A DNA stretch of 64,000 bases, from contig NZ_CP012945.1 in NCBI RefSeq assembly GCF_001402915.1, positions 682,001-746,000 on the forward strand, given 5' to 3'. The notes under the pieces were generated by a model, which saw only the letters and a list, made by a program, of their open reading frames with translations, had not been told where the DNA came from and searched no databases. Numbering within the stretch: position 1 is the stretch's first letter; the number at the start of each line of letters is the position of its first letter. Source of the DNA: Devosia sp. A16. GTDB taxonomy: Bacteria; Pseudomonadota; Alphaproteobacteria; Rhizobiales; Devosiaceae. This document shows, in pieces, positions 9,150 through 16,961 of the stretch. The position numbers and the translations under genes are program-made.

Positions 9150-10282
9150 ACGAACGCCGGCGGCGCCGCATGGGCGCCGAAGGCCGCGATGGCGACCCGG
9201 GCGGTCTCCAGCGCCCTGCCGATCGCGGCGTCCATGTCGATATAGGCATAGCAGCCGAGCCGGCCGAGGAAGGTGATGCCATGCTCGGCGTTGGCAAGGC
9301 CGACATAATCGCGCAACAGCCGCTCGTCGCCGGCGAGACGCAGCGGGTAATAGGGCGATTTTCCCGGCTCGGTGGCCTCCGAGAACTCGCGCCAGACGAT
9401 GCTGGTATCGCTGAGCGGTTTCCGCCACGGCGACAGATGGCGGTGCTCGGTCATGCGCGTCCACGGCACGTCGGGATCGGGGAAGTTCATCACCGGGCAG
9501 CCCAGGGCGTCGCCCTCGAGCCGGAGTTCCTCGAAGCGCAGGCTGCGATAACCCAGGCGGCCGAGGCGATAACCGAAATAGCGATCGAGCGGCCCCGAAT
9601 AGAATGTGTGGTCGAACCGCTCCTCCACCGCTTCGGCCGCGGTGCCAAGACGCAGCTCGATCCGCGGATGCTCGAGCATCCGCTGCGTCAGCGCGGTGTA
9701 GCCATCGCGCGGCATCGCCTGGCGCTGATGGTGGAAATAGTTGATGTCATAGGAGAAGCGCAGGGGCAGCCGGCGAAGGATGGCGGCCGGCAGGTTGCGA
9801 TCGTCGGTGCCCCACTGCTTGGAGGTATAGTGCCGGAAGAACGCCTCGTAGAGCGCCTCGCCGACGAGGCTCAGCCCCTGCTCGCGGAAATTGGCGGGCA
9901 CCGCGATCGGCTCCGCCTGCGCGGCGACGAAGGCGCGCGCCTCGGCCGGCGTCATCGCGGTGCCGAAGAACTGGTTGATGGTGAGGAGGTTGACCGGCAG
10001 GCTGAACACCTTGCCCCTGACCGTCGAATAGACCGAGTGACGATAAGGGACCCACTCGCCGAACCGCCCCACGAACGCCCAGACCGCATCGTTGTCGGTG
10101 TGGAAGATGTGCGGGCCATAGCGGTGCACCATGATGCCGGTGCTCTCGTCGAGCGAGGTGTGGCAGTTGCCCGCCACGTGGTCGCGCTCGTCGATGACGA
10201 GGCAGGCGAAGCCGGCCTCCGCCAGCTCGCGGGCCACGACTGCGCCACTGAGGCCGGCGCCGACAACGAGAATTCTGCCCAC
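9125..10282 (-). CDS. glf: UDP-galactopyranose mutase
   Basis: 385 residues, normal Glf length, from a GTG start. The FAD-binding GAGLSGA is at 8-14, followed by GNCHTSLDESTGIMVHRYGPHIFHTD, the flavin and substrate region of Glf, and NQFFG and TSKQWGTD further on. The enzyme converts UDP-galactopyranose to UDP-galactofuranose in the cytoplasm using reduced FAD, supplying galactofuranosyl residues for surface glycans. It stands between two plus-strand glycosyltransferase genes. A galactofuranosyltransferase of the GlfT type was not recognised; the GT4 or GT2 enzyme here could do that job. Confidence 0.95.
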   Translation of the reverse strand: MGRILVVGAGLSGAVVARELAEAGFACLVIDERDHVAGNCHTSLDESTGIMVHRYGPHIFHTDNDAVWAFVGRFGEWVPYRHSVYSTVRGKVFSLPVNLLTINQFFGTAMTPAEARAFVAAQAEPIAVPANFREQGLSLVGEALYEAFFRHYTSKQWGTDDRNLPAAILRRLPLRFSYDINYFHHQRQAMPRDGYTALTQRMLEHPRIELRLGTAAEAVEERFDHTFYSGPLDRYFGYRLGRLGYRSLRFEELRLEGDALGCPVMNFPDPDVPWTRMTEHRHLSPWRKPLSDTSIVWREFSEATEPGKSPYYPLRLAGDERLLRDYVGLANAEHGITFLGRLGCYAYIDMDAAIGRALETARVAIAAFGAHAAPPAFVHDPLGKA

Positions 10283-10463
10283 TGGAACGCCCCGGCCCGT
10301 AACCTTGTTGTCGCCCGTCGAAACCGCGTGCTAGCAATTGCATGACTCTGGCGGGTTCGCCAAGCCGAGCACGTGGCCGCCCGGCGCCCCCTGTCGAGAT
10401 GACCCGGTCGCGCGAGCTCAGGCGCAACGGGCGGGCGTTCGGATTGTGGCTGACGATAGGTTC

Positions 10464-11195
10464 ATGGCGCATCTTTCGGTTATCATCCCCGCATATAATG
10501 AGGCAGAGAACATCATCGGTGCGCTGGAGGACGTGTTTCGCGACGTCGCTCCGGTGGTGCCGGACCTCGAAGTGATCGTCGTCAACGACGGCAGCCGCGA
10601 TGACACCGCCACCCTCGCCGGCAAATTTGCGGCCGCCGAACCGCGCGTCAGGGTGGTGACCCAGCCCAACCAGGGGCACGGCCCGGCGCTGAGCAACGGC
10701 CTCGGCATGGCGACCGGGGAATGGGTGCTGCTGCTCGACAGCGACCGGCAGGCATCGCTCGAGGATTTCGCCGCCCATTGGGCCCTCACCCGCCAGTACG
10801 ATGTGATCCTGGGCCTGCGCCGCCCGCGCTCCGACCCGTTCTATCGGCAGATCATCTCGTTCTTCATGCGAGTGCTGCTGCTGGCGGCGCTGGGGCAGAA
10901 CGTCAAGGATGGCGGCGCGCCCTACAAGCTGCTGCGCCGCGCGGTATGGAACGAGGCGCGATCGGCCATGCGGCCCAACTGCTGGATCCCCTCGGTCCTG
11001 CTTGCGGCGGCCGCGCTCGAGCGCGATGGCCTGAAGGTGATCCAGTTGCCGATCCGCCACCGGGCCCGCGACCACGGCCCCTCGACGCTGAACCTCAAGC
11101 GGCTGGGAGCCTTCTGCCGCGAAGGCGTCTCGGACATCCTCTTTTATCGGGCCCATTCGAGAAAACCGGCCCCCGCCCCGGTCGCCAATGATTGA
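10464..11195 (+). CDS. Glycosyltransferase family 2 (polyprenyl-phosphate sugar synthase-like)
   Basis: 243 residues from ATG 10464; an upstream ATG (10338) would add a leader unlike the family. The GT-A core is complete: LSVIIPAYNEAENI, the nucleotide-binding NDGSRDDT at 41-48, and the metal-binding LDSDRQ around 91-96. There are no obvious membrane helices, and the short length resembles dolichyl- or polyprenyl-phosphate sugar synthases. Such enzymes charge a lipid carrier with a sugar, the substrate that GT-C enzymes use. It overlaps the downstream DUF2298 gene by 8 bp and begins the candidate glycoprotein operon. Confidence 0.9.
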   Translation: MAHLSVIIPAYNEAENIIGALEDVFRDVAPVVPDLEVIVVNDGSRDDTATLAGKFAAAEPRVRVVTQPNQGHGPALSNGLGMATGEWVLLLDSDRQASLEDFAAHWALTRQYDVILGLRRPRSDPFYRQIISFFMRVLLLAALGQNVKDGGAPYKLLRRAVWNEARSAMRPNCWIPSVLLAAAALERDGLKVIQLPIRHRARDHGPSTLNLKRLGAFCREGVSDILFYRAHSRKPAPAPVAND

Positions 11196-13257
11196 CGGCG
11201 CAAGCCTCGCCTCCCTGCTGTCGGTCTGGCTGGCTGTGGCGGTTTGCGGGGTGCTCGCCTGGCCGCTGTCCGCCTGGCTGTTCCCCACCGATCCCGACCG
11301 CGGCTATCTCGCGGCCAAGCCGCTGGCCTGGATCGCCGGCTCCTATGCCGCCTGGCTTGCGGCGGTGTTCGGCGTCGGCTTTGCCCAATATGGCTGGCTC
11401 GTCGGGCTCGCCGGCATCGCCGCGCTGAGCGCCGCGGCGCTCCCCGCGGTGCGCCGGCTCGGCTTTCCCGGTTTCCGCCGGGTGCTCACCCTCGAGACCG
11501 GGTTTCTGCTGCTGCTCCTCATCGGGGCCTTGATCAAGGCCCGGGTGCCCGACATTCACGGGCTCGAGAAGTTCATGGATTTCGGCTTCGTCAACGCCGC
11601 GCTGCGCACCGAGGCGATGCCGCCGCTCGATCCGTGGTGGGGTGACGAGCCCATCAACTACTACTATTTCGGCCATGTCGCGGCGGCCTGGCTGATCGGC
11701 CTCGCCCGGGTGCCCGCCGACCACGGCTTCAACCTGATGATCGGCCTGATCTTCGCCTTTACCGGGGCCCTCGCCTACCGGCTGGTGTCGGGGACGCTCG
11801 CGGCGGGCGGGACCGGTCGCCGCCTCGCTGCCGTCAGCGGCGGGCTCGCGGCGGTGCTGGTGACGCTGGGGGGCAATTTCCACAGTGTGCTCTACGGCCC
11901 GTTCCGGGCCTTCAGCCCCACCACCTATACCCGCGGCTATTACTATCCGGATTCGACGCGCTTCGTCGGCTTCGATCCCCCGACGATGGATCACGGGTTC
12001 ACCGAAATGCCGGCCTATGGCTTCGCCGTCGGCGACCTGCACGCCCATGTCCTGAACCTGCCCGTGGCGCTGCTCATCGCCCTGCTGCTCGTCCGCATCC
12101 TGCAGCGCGAGTGGTCGGCGGGCGCAGTCGGCGGCGTCCGCCTGGTCGAAGTCGGGGCGCTCGGGCTGCTGTTTGCCGTCACCGCCATGAGCAACAGCTG
12201 GGACGCCATCTCCTACGGGGTGCTGATGCTGCTGGTCGGCCTGCTGCTGCTGTTCCGCTGGGGCTTCACTGCGCCGCTGCGCTCCCTCCGCCTGGTCGGC
12301 GCCGCGCTGCTGGTGCTGGCGCTCAGCGGCGCCGCGGCGGCGCCGTTCCTGCTGCAGTTCAAGCCGATATCGTCCGCACTGGTCCTCTCCGACGGGCAGA
12401 CGCCGCTGTGGCAGCTCGCGGTGCTCTATGCACACCTCATCGGCCCGGGCCTGGTGCTGCTGCTCGTCACCCCGTTCTGGCGCCGGCGAGATGGCCGCTG
12501 GGTGGTGGCGGCCACGCTGGCGGTGCTCGCCATCATCCTGATCGCGCTGCCCGAGATCGCCTACGTCAAGGACATCTACGGCTACGACCACCGGCGCGCC
12601 AACACCATGTTCAAGTTCACCTTCGAGGCACAGCCGATGGCCTTCCTCGCCGGCGCGCTGCTGGTAGGCCTGCTGTTCGGCAGCCGGCGCCGGTGGGCGC
12701 CGGTGCTGGGCACGGTGCTCGCCGTGCCGCTGGTCGCGACCCTGGCGTTTGCCGGCGAGATCTATGGCGACACGCTCCGCAACCTCGACCGCACGACGTT
12801 TACGCTCGATGGCCTGCGCTTCATCGACCGCGATCACGGCGATGACCGCCCGCTGCTCGACTGGCTGAAGGGGCGCCCCCTCGGCTCGCGGCTGTTGCTC
12901 GTCGAGGCTCCGGGCGACAGCTACACCGATACCGGCCGCTTCGCCGCCCTGTCGGGCGTGCCGGCTTTGCTTGGGTGGCGGGGGCATGAATGGCTGTGGC
13001 GCGGCGACAACACAACGCCATACAAACGCTACGATGAAATCGCCGCATTCTACCAGGACACGGACTTCGCCAAGGCGTGCCAGTTCGTCCTCGCACACGG
13101 CGTAACCCACATTGCCATCGGCACAATCGAGCGCGAAGTGTTTCCTGAGCTCGCCGAAACTACTCTCGAACGACTGGGCCAGACGGTGGTAGAGAGTGGA
13201 TCTTCGCGGCTCATTGCAGTTGATCGCGCCAGGTGTGAGGCGCCGGGCGCTTCCTGA
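11188..13257 (+). CDS. DUF2298 (YYY) polytopic membrane protein, GT-C-like no. 2
   Basis: 689 residues with many hydrophobic helices. The segment FMDFGFVNAALRTEAMPPLDPW followed by PINYYYFGH (Tyr158-160) is the signature of the DUF2298 family, named YYY after this triplet. The family is known mainly from Chloroflexota and archaea and is thought to be GT-C-like; the reaction is not established. The C-terminal part (KACQFVLAHGVTHIAIG) resembles the soluble tails of large GT-C proteins. It overlaps the GT2 gene by 8 bp, suggesting that it uses a lipid-linked sugar made by that enzyme. Its presence in an alphaproteobacterial locus is unusual. Confidence 0.85.
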   Translation: MIDGASLASLLSVWLAVAVCGVLAWPLSAWLFPTDPDRGYLAAKPLAWIAGSYAAWLAAVFGVGFAQYGWLVGLAGIAALSAAALPAVRRLGFPGFRRVLTLETGFLLLLLIGALIKARVPDIHGLEKFMDFGFVNAALRTEAMPPLDPWWGDEPINYYYFGHVAAAWLIGLARVPADHGFNLMIGLIFAFTGALAYRLVSGTLAAGGTGRRLAAVSGGLAAVLVTLGGNFHSVLYGPFRAFSPTTYTRGYYYPDSTRFVGFDPPTMDHGFTEMPAYGFAVGDLHAHVLNLPVALLIALLLVRILQREWSAGAVGGVRLVEVGALGLLFAVTAMSNSWDAISYGVLMLLVGLLLLFRWGFTAPLRSLRLVGAALLVLALSGAAAAPFLLQFKPISSALVLSDGQTPLWQLAVLYAHLIGPGLVLLLVTPFWRRRDGRWVVAATLAVLAIILIALPEIAYVKDIYGYDHRRANTMFKFTFEAQPMAFLAGALLVGLLFGSRRRWAPVLGTVLAVPLVATLAFAGEIYGDTLRNLDRTTFTLDGLRFIDRDHGDDRPLLDWLKGRPLGSRLLLVEAPGDSYTDTGRFAALSGVPALLGWRGHEWLWRGDNTTPYKRYDEIAAFYQDTDFAKACQFVLAHGVTHIAIGTIEREVFPELAETTLERLGQTVVESGSSRLIAVDRARCEAPGAS

Positions 13258-13325
13258 AGCCGAAAAACTGCGCTATTCTTGGCCGTTGCAGAATCTCGCC
13301 TGTTCTCCGGCTTGGGGGCCGCAGC

Positions 13326-14330
13326 TTGTTCATTATGCCAATCAGGCTCTCCGCGATGCAGCGCATGCTATGCGTGGTGCTGGCTGCACTGGTGTTCGCC
13401 CTTGCCGGCGCGGCGCCGGCGGCAGCGCGAAACGTGCCCGGTTCGGCCGCCGTGGCGCAGGCCGAGGTCGACCAGGCGGTCGGATCGTCCATCCTCGACT
13501 CCCTGCTGACCGCGACGCCGATGTGCGAGAACTATCTCGACCGGCCTGCCGACGACCGGCGGCGGGAACCCTGCACCTCGGGCTTCGCCATCGGCGGCGG
13601 CGTGCTGGCGCTGCAGGATGCGCCGGACGGCTACAAGTTCGACTACTCGGCGGCCTATTCGACGATGGTGATGACGCAGCGGCTGACCAATGGCGTGAGC
13701 GTCTTCGGCGGGCTGATCGGCGAGGCCGGCTCGGGCGTGCTCGACTACAATGACGGCACGCTCGACCACTATGGCTTCGGCGCCGCCGCCGGCGCCTCGT
13801 TCGAGCTCGGCAGCGATGCCAAATTCGCCATCGTCGGCTCGGCCGAATGGCTGCACTATTCCACCACGCGATCCGACGGCCTCTACGAGGGCGAGTACGA
13901 TGCGGCCCGCTACATGGCCGATGCGCGGCTCAGCGGCATCCTCGAAGGCGACTGGTTCTTCATCGAATATGGCGGCGACCTGCGGCTGATCCACCAGGAG
14001 AATGCCGCCTATACCGAGTTCTCGATGGGCTCGCCGTTCGCCGACGTCGCTGCCACGAGCTTCACCTCGCTGACCGCCATCGGCAACCTCAAGCTCGGCG
14101 TCCCGATGGGCGCGCTCACCCCATATCTCGAGGCCACCGGCTATCTGGGGCTCTATCGCGATGGCGACATCGATACCGTCGGCATCGATGACCAGCTGAC
14201 GGGCCGGCTCGGAGTGGGCCTCAATGCCGAGCTCGAAGGTGGCGTGCTGTCGCTGCGGACCGGCGCCTATTTCGACGGCGACGGCTACAAGGGCGCCGAT
14301 GCCGGCGTCAACTACTCAGCGCGCTTCTAG
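13326..14330 (+). CDS. Secreted outer-membrane beta-barrel protein, unknown function
   Basis: 334 residues as read from 13326; in-frame ATGs at 13335 and 13356 are alternatives. A signal peptide is clear: MQRMLCVVLAALVFALAG with an Ala-rich cleavage site near APAAARN. The mature part alternates polar and aromatic residues in many Gly/Tyr-rich strands (for example GFAIGGGVLAL, YGFGAAAGASFEL, YLEATGYLGLY) and ends with Ser-Ala-Arg-Phe, a C-terminal aromatic typical of outer-membrane barrels. A Cys pair (MCENYL and PCTSGF) lies in the mature N-terminal part. It resembles autotransporter-type barrels without a recognisable passenger. Its place in the glycan operon suggests a role in export or as a substrate, but that is inference. 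Confidence 0.7.
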   Translation: MFIMPIRLSAMQRMLCVVLAALVFALAGAAPAAARNVPGSAAVAQAEVDQAVGSSILDSLLTATPMCENYLDRPADDRRREPCTSGFAIGGGVLALQDAPDGYKFDYSAAYSTMVMTQRLTNGVSVFGGLIGEAGSGVLDYNDGTLDHYGFGAAAGASFELGSDAKFAIVGSAEWLHYSTTRSDGLYEGEYDAARYMADARLSGILEGDWFFIEYGGDLRLIHQENAAYTEFSMGSPFADVAATSFTSLTAIGNLKLGVPMGALTPYLEATGYLGLYRDGDIDTVGIDDQLTGRLGVGLNAELEGGVLSLRTGAYFDGDGYKGADAGVNYSARF

Positions 14331-14332
14331 CC

Positions 14333-15274
14333 GTGAGCTCCATCTCATCCATCGGCGACGAGGAAATCCGGGGGCAGTTGCCCCCGCGTTTTCGTGTCAC
14401 CGCCGGATTGCTGCTGCGCATCGCCGTTTCGACCGGCCTGCTTGCGGCGGCGTTCTGGCTGACCTCGGACAAGCTCGACTGGAGCCAGCTGGCCCGGCTC
14501 GACCTTCCCACCATCGCCATCTCGGCCGCATTGTCGCTGGCGATCGTCTGGTTGCTGGCCTGGCGCTGGCTCAAGGTCACGCGGCTGGTGATCCCTGAAG
14601 CTACCGCCCTTCCCCGCTTCGGCACCTTCGTGGCGCAGACCTGGCTGGGGCTGGCCGCCAACCAGGTGCTGCCCTCGATCGTGGCGGGCGACGCGCTGCG
14701 CATCGGCCTGCTGGCGCGACAGAACCTGCCGCTTGGGTCGGCCACGGGCTCGGTCCTGCTCGACCGGGTGTTCGGGCTGGTCGGGCTTGCCGTGCTGACG
14801 GTCGCCAGTGCCTTCCTCCTGGCGCCGGACTTCGCCATCCCGTCACTGGCGGTGGCGGCGATCGTGCTCGGCGGCACGACTCTGCTCGCCGTGCTGTGGC
14901 GCCTGTTCGGCTCCCGGTTTCGCGCCATCCTGCCACTCCATCACGTCACCCCGGCGACCGGCGCCGCCCTCGTGGCCATGGCGATGGCCGCGCACCTTGC
15001 CAATATCGCGGTGTTCCTCGTCGTGGCGCATGCGCTGGGCGCGGACCTGCCGCTGCTGCCCACCATCGCCGTGATGTGCGCCGTGCTGCTGGTTGGTGTG
15101 CTGCCCATCTCCGTCGCCGGCTGGGGCGTCAGGGAGCTGGCGCTCGTCCAGGCGCTGGGGCATATCGGTGTGGCGCCCGACACCATCATTCTGGCATCGG
15201 TAACTTATGGCCTTGTCCTGTTCATGATGCAGGCTCCGGGTTTCCTGCTGCTTGCGAGGAGAGATCGTCCGTGA
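14333..15274 (+). CDS. Flippase-like integral membrane protein (LPG synthase TM-domain family)
   Basis: 313 residues from a GTG two bases after the preceding stop. About eight hydrophobic helices are visible, with the family's C-terminal motif [14 protein letters not shown] and the [20 protein letters not shown] loop typical of the UPF0104/lysylphosphatidylglycerol synthase transmembrane family. The soluble synthase domain is absent, as in stand-alone members that are often encoded among glycan genes. A lipid-linked sugar flippase or accessory role is plausible but unproven. Its stop codon overlaps the next GTG in a GTGA, so it is translationally coupled to the Thr/Pro-repeat gene. Confidence 0.85.
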   Translation: MSSISSIGDEEIRGQLPPRFRVTAGLLLRIAVSTGLLAAAFWLTSDKLDWSQLARLDLPTIAISAALSLAIVWLLAWRWLKVTRLVIPEATALPRFGTFVAQTWLGLAANQVLPSIVAGDALRIGLLARQNLPLGSATGSVLLDRVFGLVGLAVLTVASAFLLAPDFAIPSLAVAAIVLGGTTLLAVLWRLFGSRFRAILPLHHVTPATGAALVAMAMAAHLANIAVFLVVAHALGADLPLLPTIAVMCAVLLVGVLPISVAGWGVRELALVQALGHIGVAPDTIILASVTYGLVLFMMQAPGFLLLARRDRP

Positions 15275-15840
15275 CGACCAGATTCCGCCCTCTGCATGTG
15301 CTCGTCATTGCCACGGCGCTCGCCGGCGGCATCGGTGTCCTGCCGGTCCTTGGTCAGGCGACGGACACGCCCACGGCCACGCCGACGGATACTCCGACCA
15401 ACACGCCGACGGACACGCCGACCCCGACGCCGGAACCGCCGACCAATACCCCGACCGATACGCCGACGGCGACCCCAACCAACACTCCGACCAATACGCC
15501 GACCGACACCCCGACCGGCACACCCACCAATACCCCGACCGACACGCCGACGGGGACGCCCACCAACACCCCGACCAACACGCCAACCGATACCCCGACT
15601 GGAACACCCACCAATACTCCAACCGACACGCCGACGGGGACACCCACCAACACGCCGACCGATACCCCGACAGGCACGCCGACCAACACGCCGACCTCGA
15701 CCCTGACGTCGACGCCGGTGAACGTTGCCAACGTGCCGGGCGGGGTCTCGCAGTTCAGCGTGCCGGCGCTGCTCCTCGTAGTGATCGGCGCCTTCGTGGC
15801 GCTGTTGCTGTGGGCGCGGCAGGCGGACCGTAGGGAATGA
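15271..15840 (+). CDS. Thr/Pro-repeat surface protein with exosortase-type C-terminal sorting signal
   Basis: 189 residues from GTG 15271 (GTGA overlap with the upstream stop). Residues 1-30 are a signal peptide ([16 protein letters not shown], probable cleavage after GQA). Residues 31-149 are an almost pure tandem array of TPT-type units, with a 12-residue period [12 protein letters not shown], rich in potential O-glycosylation sites. The tail has [19 protein letters not shown] (164-182) followed by the basic RQADRRE, the tripartite layout of exosortase sorting signals: motif, helix, basic end. The last ATGA is shared with the exosortase-like gene. The repeat also keeps other frames open, but only this one has the signal peptide, tail and coupling at both ends. 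Likely a rigid glycosylated cell-surface stalk. Confidence 0.78.
   Translation: MTTRFRPLHVLVIATALAGGIGVLPVLGQATDTPTATPTDTPTNTPTDTPTPTPEPPTNTPTDTPTATPTNTPTNTPTDTPTGTPTNTPTDTPTGTPTNTPTNTPTDTPTGTPTNTPTDTPTGTPTNTPTDTPTGTPTNTPTSTLTSTPVNVANVPGGVSQFSVPALLLVVIGAFVALLLWARQADRRE
15360..15710 (+). repeat. Tandem coding repeat (36-bp period) in the Thr/Pro-repeat gene
   Basis: An array of degenerate 6-bp (ACNCCG) steps organised in about 36-bp higher-order units encoding [12 protein letters not shown]. Units differ mainly at third codon positions, so the array is old enough to have drifted or is under selection for the protein and not the DNA. Such arrays expand and contract by slippage or unequal recombination, so copy number probably varies between strains. 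There are no spacers, so this is not a CRISPR array. Confidence 0.9.
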
Positions 15841-16961
15841 TCGAACGGCGCGCTGCGCCCGACCGAGTGCCGATCCCTCGTCTGGTCTACCTCTGGGCAA
15901 CCGCCGCCATCGTCCTGCTCGCAGGCTTTCTGCTGCTCGAGGCGCCTCCGGTTACTGCGGCGTTCGGTGCGGTGGCCGAACTCCTCGCGCTTTGCGCCGC
16001 CGCGATCCTCAGGGCGGTCGGCTACCCGATCGTGCTCAGCGGCATCGAGCTGCGCGACAGCGTGTCCGGCCACGCCATCGCGGTCACCCAGGCCTGCGAC
16101 GGCAGTTCGCTGGTGATCGCCGCCATCGCAGTGAGCCTGTGGCTGTGGAAGGGCGGCCGGCACGACCTGCTGCTGCTGGCGGCGACCGCGCTGATTGCCA
16201 TATTCTCCTTCAACCTGCTGCGTGTGGTCCTGCTGTTCGTGTCGATCGGCGCGCCCGGGCTGATGGACCTGCAGCACCTCTATGTCGCCCCGCTGCTCAG
16301 TGCAGTACTGGTGGCCGGTCTCGTCCTCGTCGGTCTTGGCCTGCCGCTGCGCGATGCGGTGCGCTCGCCGATCCTGTGGCTGGCGGTCGCGGCGGTCGCG
16401 GCGATCGCCTGGTACCCGGTGGCGGAGATGCTCACTTGCGCCACGGTGGTGCCGATCGCCAATACCCTGCTTTGGATTGCCCCCGGTGAGCTCGAACAGG
16501 CAATCGTCTGCGGCGCCGGCAACGCCACGGTTTCGACCGCCGCGGTCGTCGGCTACGAGCCGCTGCGGGTGCTCGATGCGGGGTTCTATCCCAGCGACTT
16601 CACCCTGGCGCTGCCGCTGGTCGTCGCCTCGCTGGCGGTGGTCGGCAAACCCGGGCCGGTCATCCGCGGAGCGCTGCTTGCCGTTGCCCTGATGGCGGTG
16701 GCGATGGCGCTGGGCGCCATGACGGCAAGCCAGGACGCCGCCATCGGCGCGTCGGTCACGACGCTGATGGGGCGGGGCTTTTCCGCCCCCTTCGCGCCGA
16801 TGGGCGAGATGCTGCTGGCGCTGCTGAAGGCCGCGCAGAACGCGCTGGTGCATTTCAACCTGTTCGTCCTGCCGCTGGCGCTGCTCTACCGGAAGCCGGC
16901 GCCGCTGCCGACCCGCGCCCAACCCCCTGTCCGATCCCCCAACCGAGGAAGACGCCGCTGA
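15837..16961 (+). CDS. Exosortase/archaeosortase-like transmembrane cysteine protease
   Basis: 374 residues, about eight or more membrane helices. The exosortase catalytic triad is readable: Cys87 in [10 protein letters not shown], Arg129 in FNLLRVVLL and His147 in LQHLYV, each at the end of a helix as in EpsH/XrtA-type enzymes. The usual ACSG is ACDG here, and Arg to His spacing is short (18), so it is a divergent subtype. Exosortases cleave C-terminal tripartite signals at the inner membrane and pass the protein on to the surface. A long C-terminal extension with extra helices (around 175-350) is not part of the minimal core. It overlaps the Thr/Pro-repeat gene by 4 bp, pointing to a dedicated enzyme-substrate pair. 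Confidence 0.75.
   Translation: MIERRAAPDRVPIPRLVYLWATAAIVLLAGFLLLEAPPVTAAFGAVAELLALCAAAILRAVGYPIVLSGIELRDSVSGHAIAVTQACDGSSLVIAAIAVSLWLWKGGRHDLLLLAATALIAIFSFNLLRVVLLFVSIGAPGLMDLQHLYVAPLLSAVLVAGLVLVGLGLPLRDAVRSPILWLAVAAVAAIAWYPVAEMLTCATVVPIANTLLWIAPGELEQAIVCGAGNATVSTAAVVGYEPLRVLDAGFYPSDFTLALPLVVASLAVVGKPGPVIRGALLAVALMAVAMALGAMTASQDAAIGASVTTLMGRGFSAPFAPMGEMLLALLKAAQNALVHFNLFVLPLALLYRKPAPLPTRAQPPVRSPNRGRRR

Noticed and set aside
15360-15710. Direct-repeat array that looks like a CRISPR at first sight
   Set aside because: There are no unique spacers, the period is a multiple of three, the frame is coding, and no cas genes are near.
15354-16922. A 522-codon minus-strand frame with Val-Gly repeats opposite the Thr/Pro-repeat gene
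   Set aside because: The repeat has no stop in several frames, so this frame is a by-product. It lacks a signal peptide, a plausible start and coupling to neighbours.
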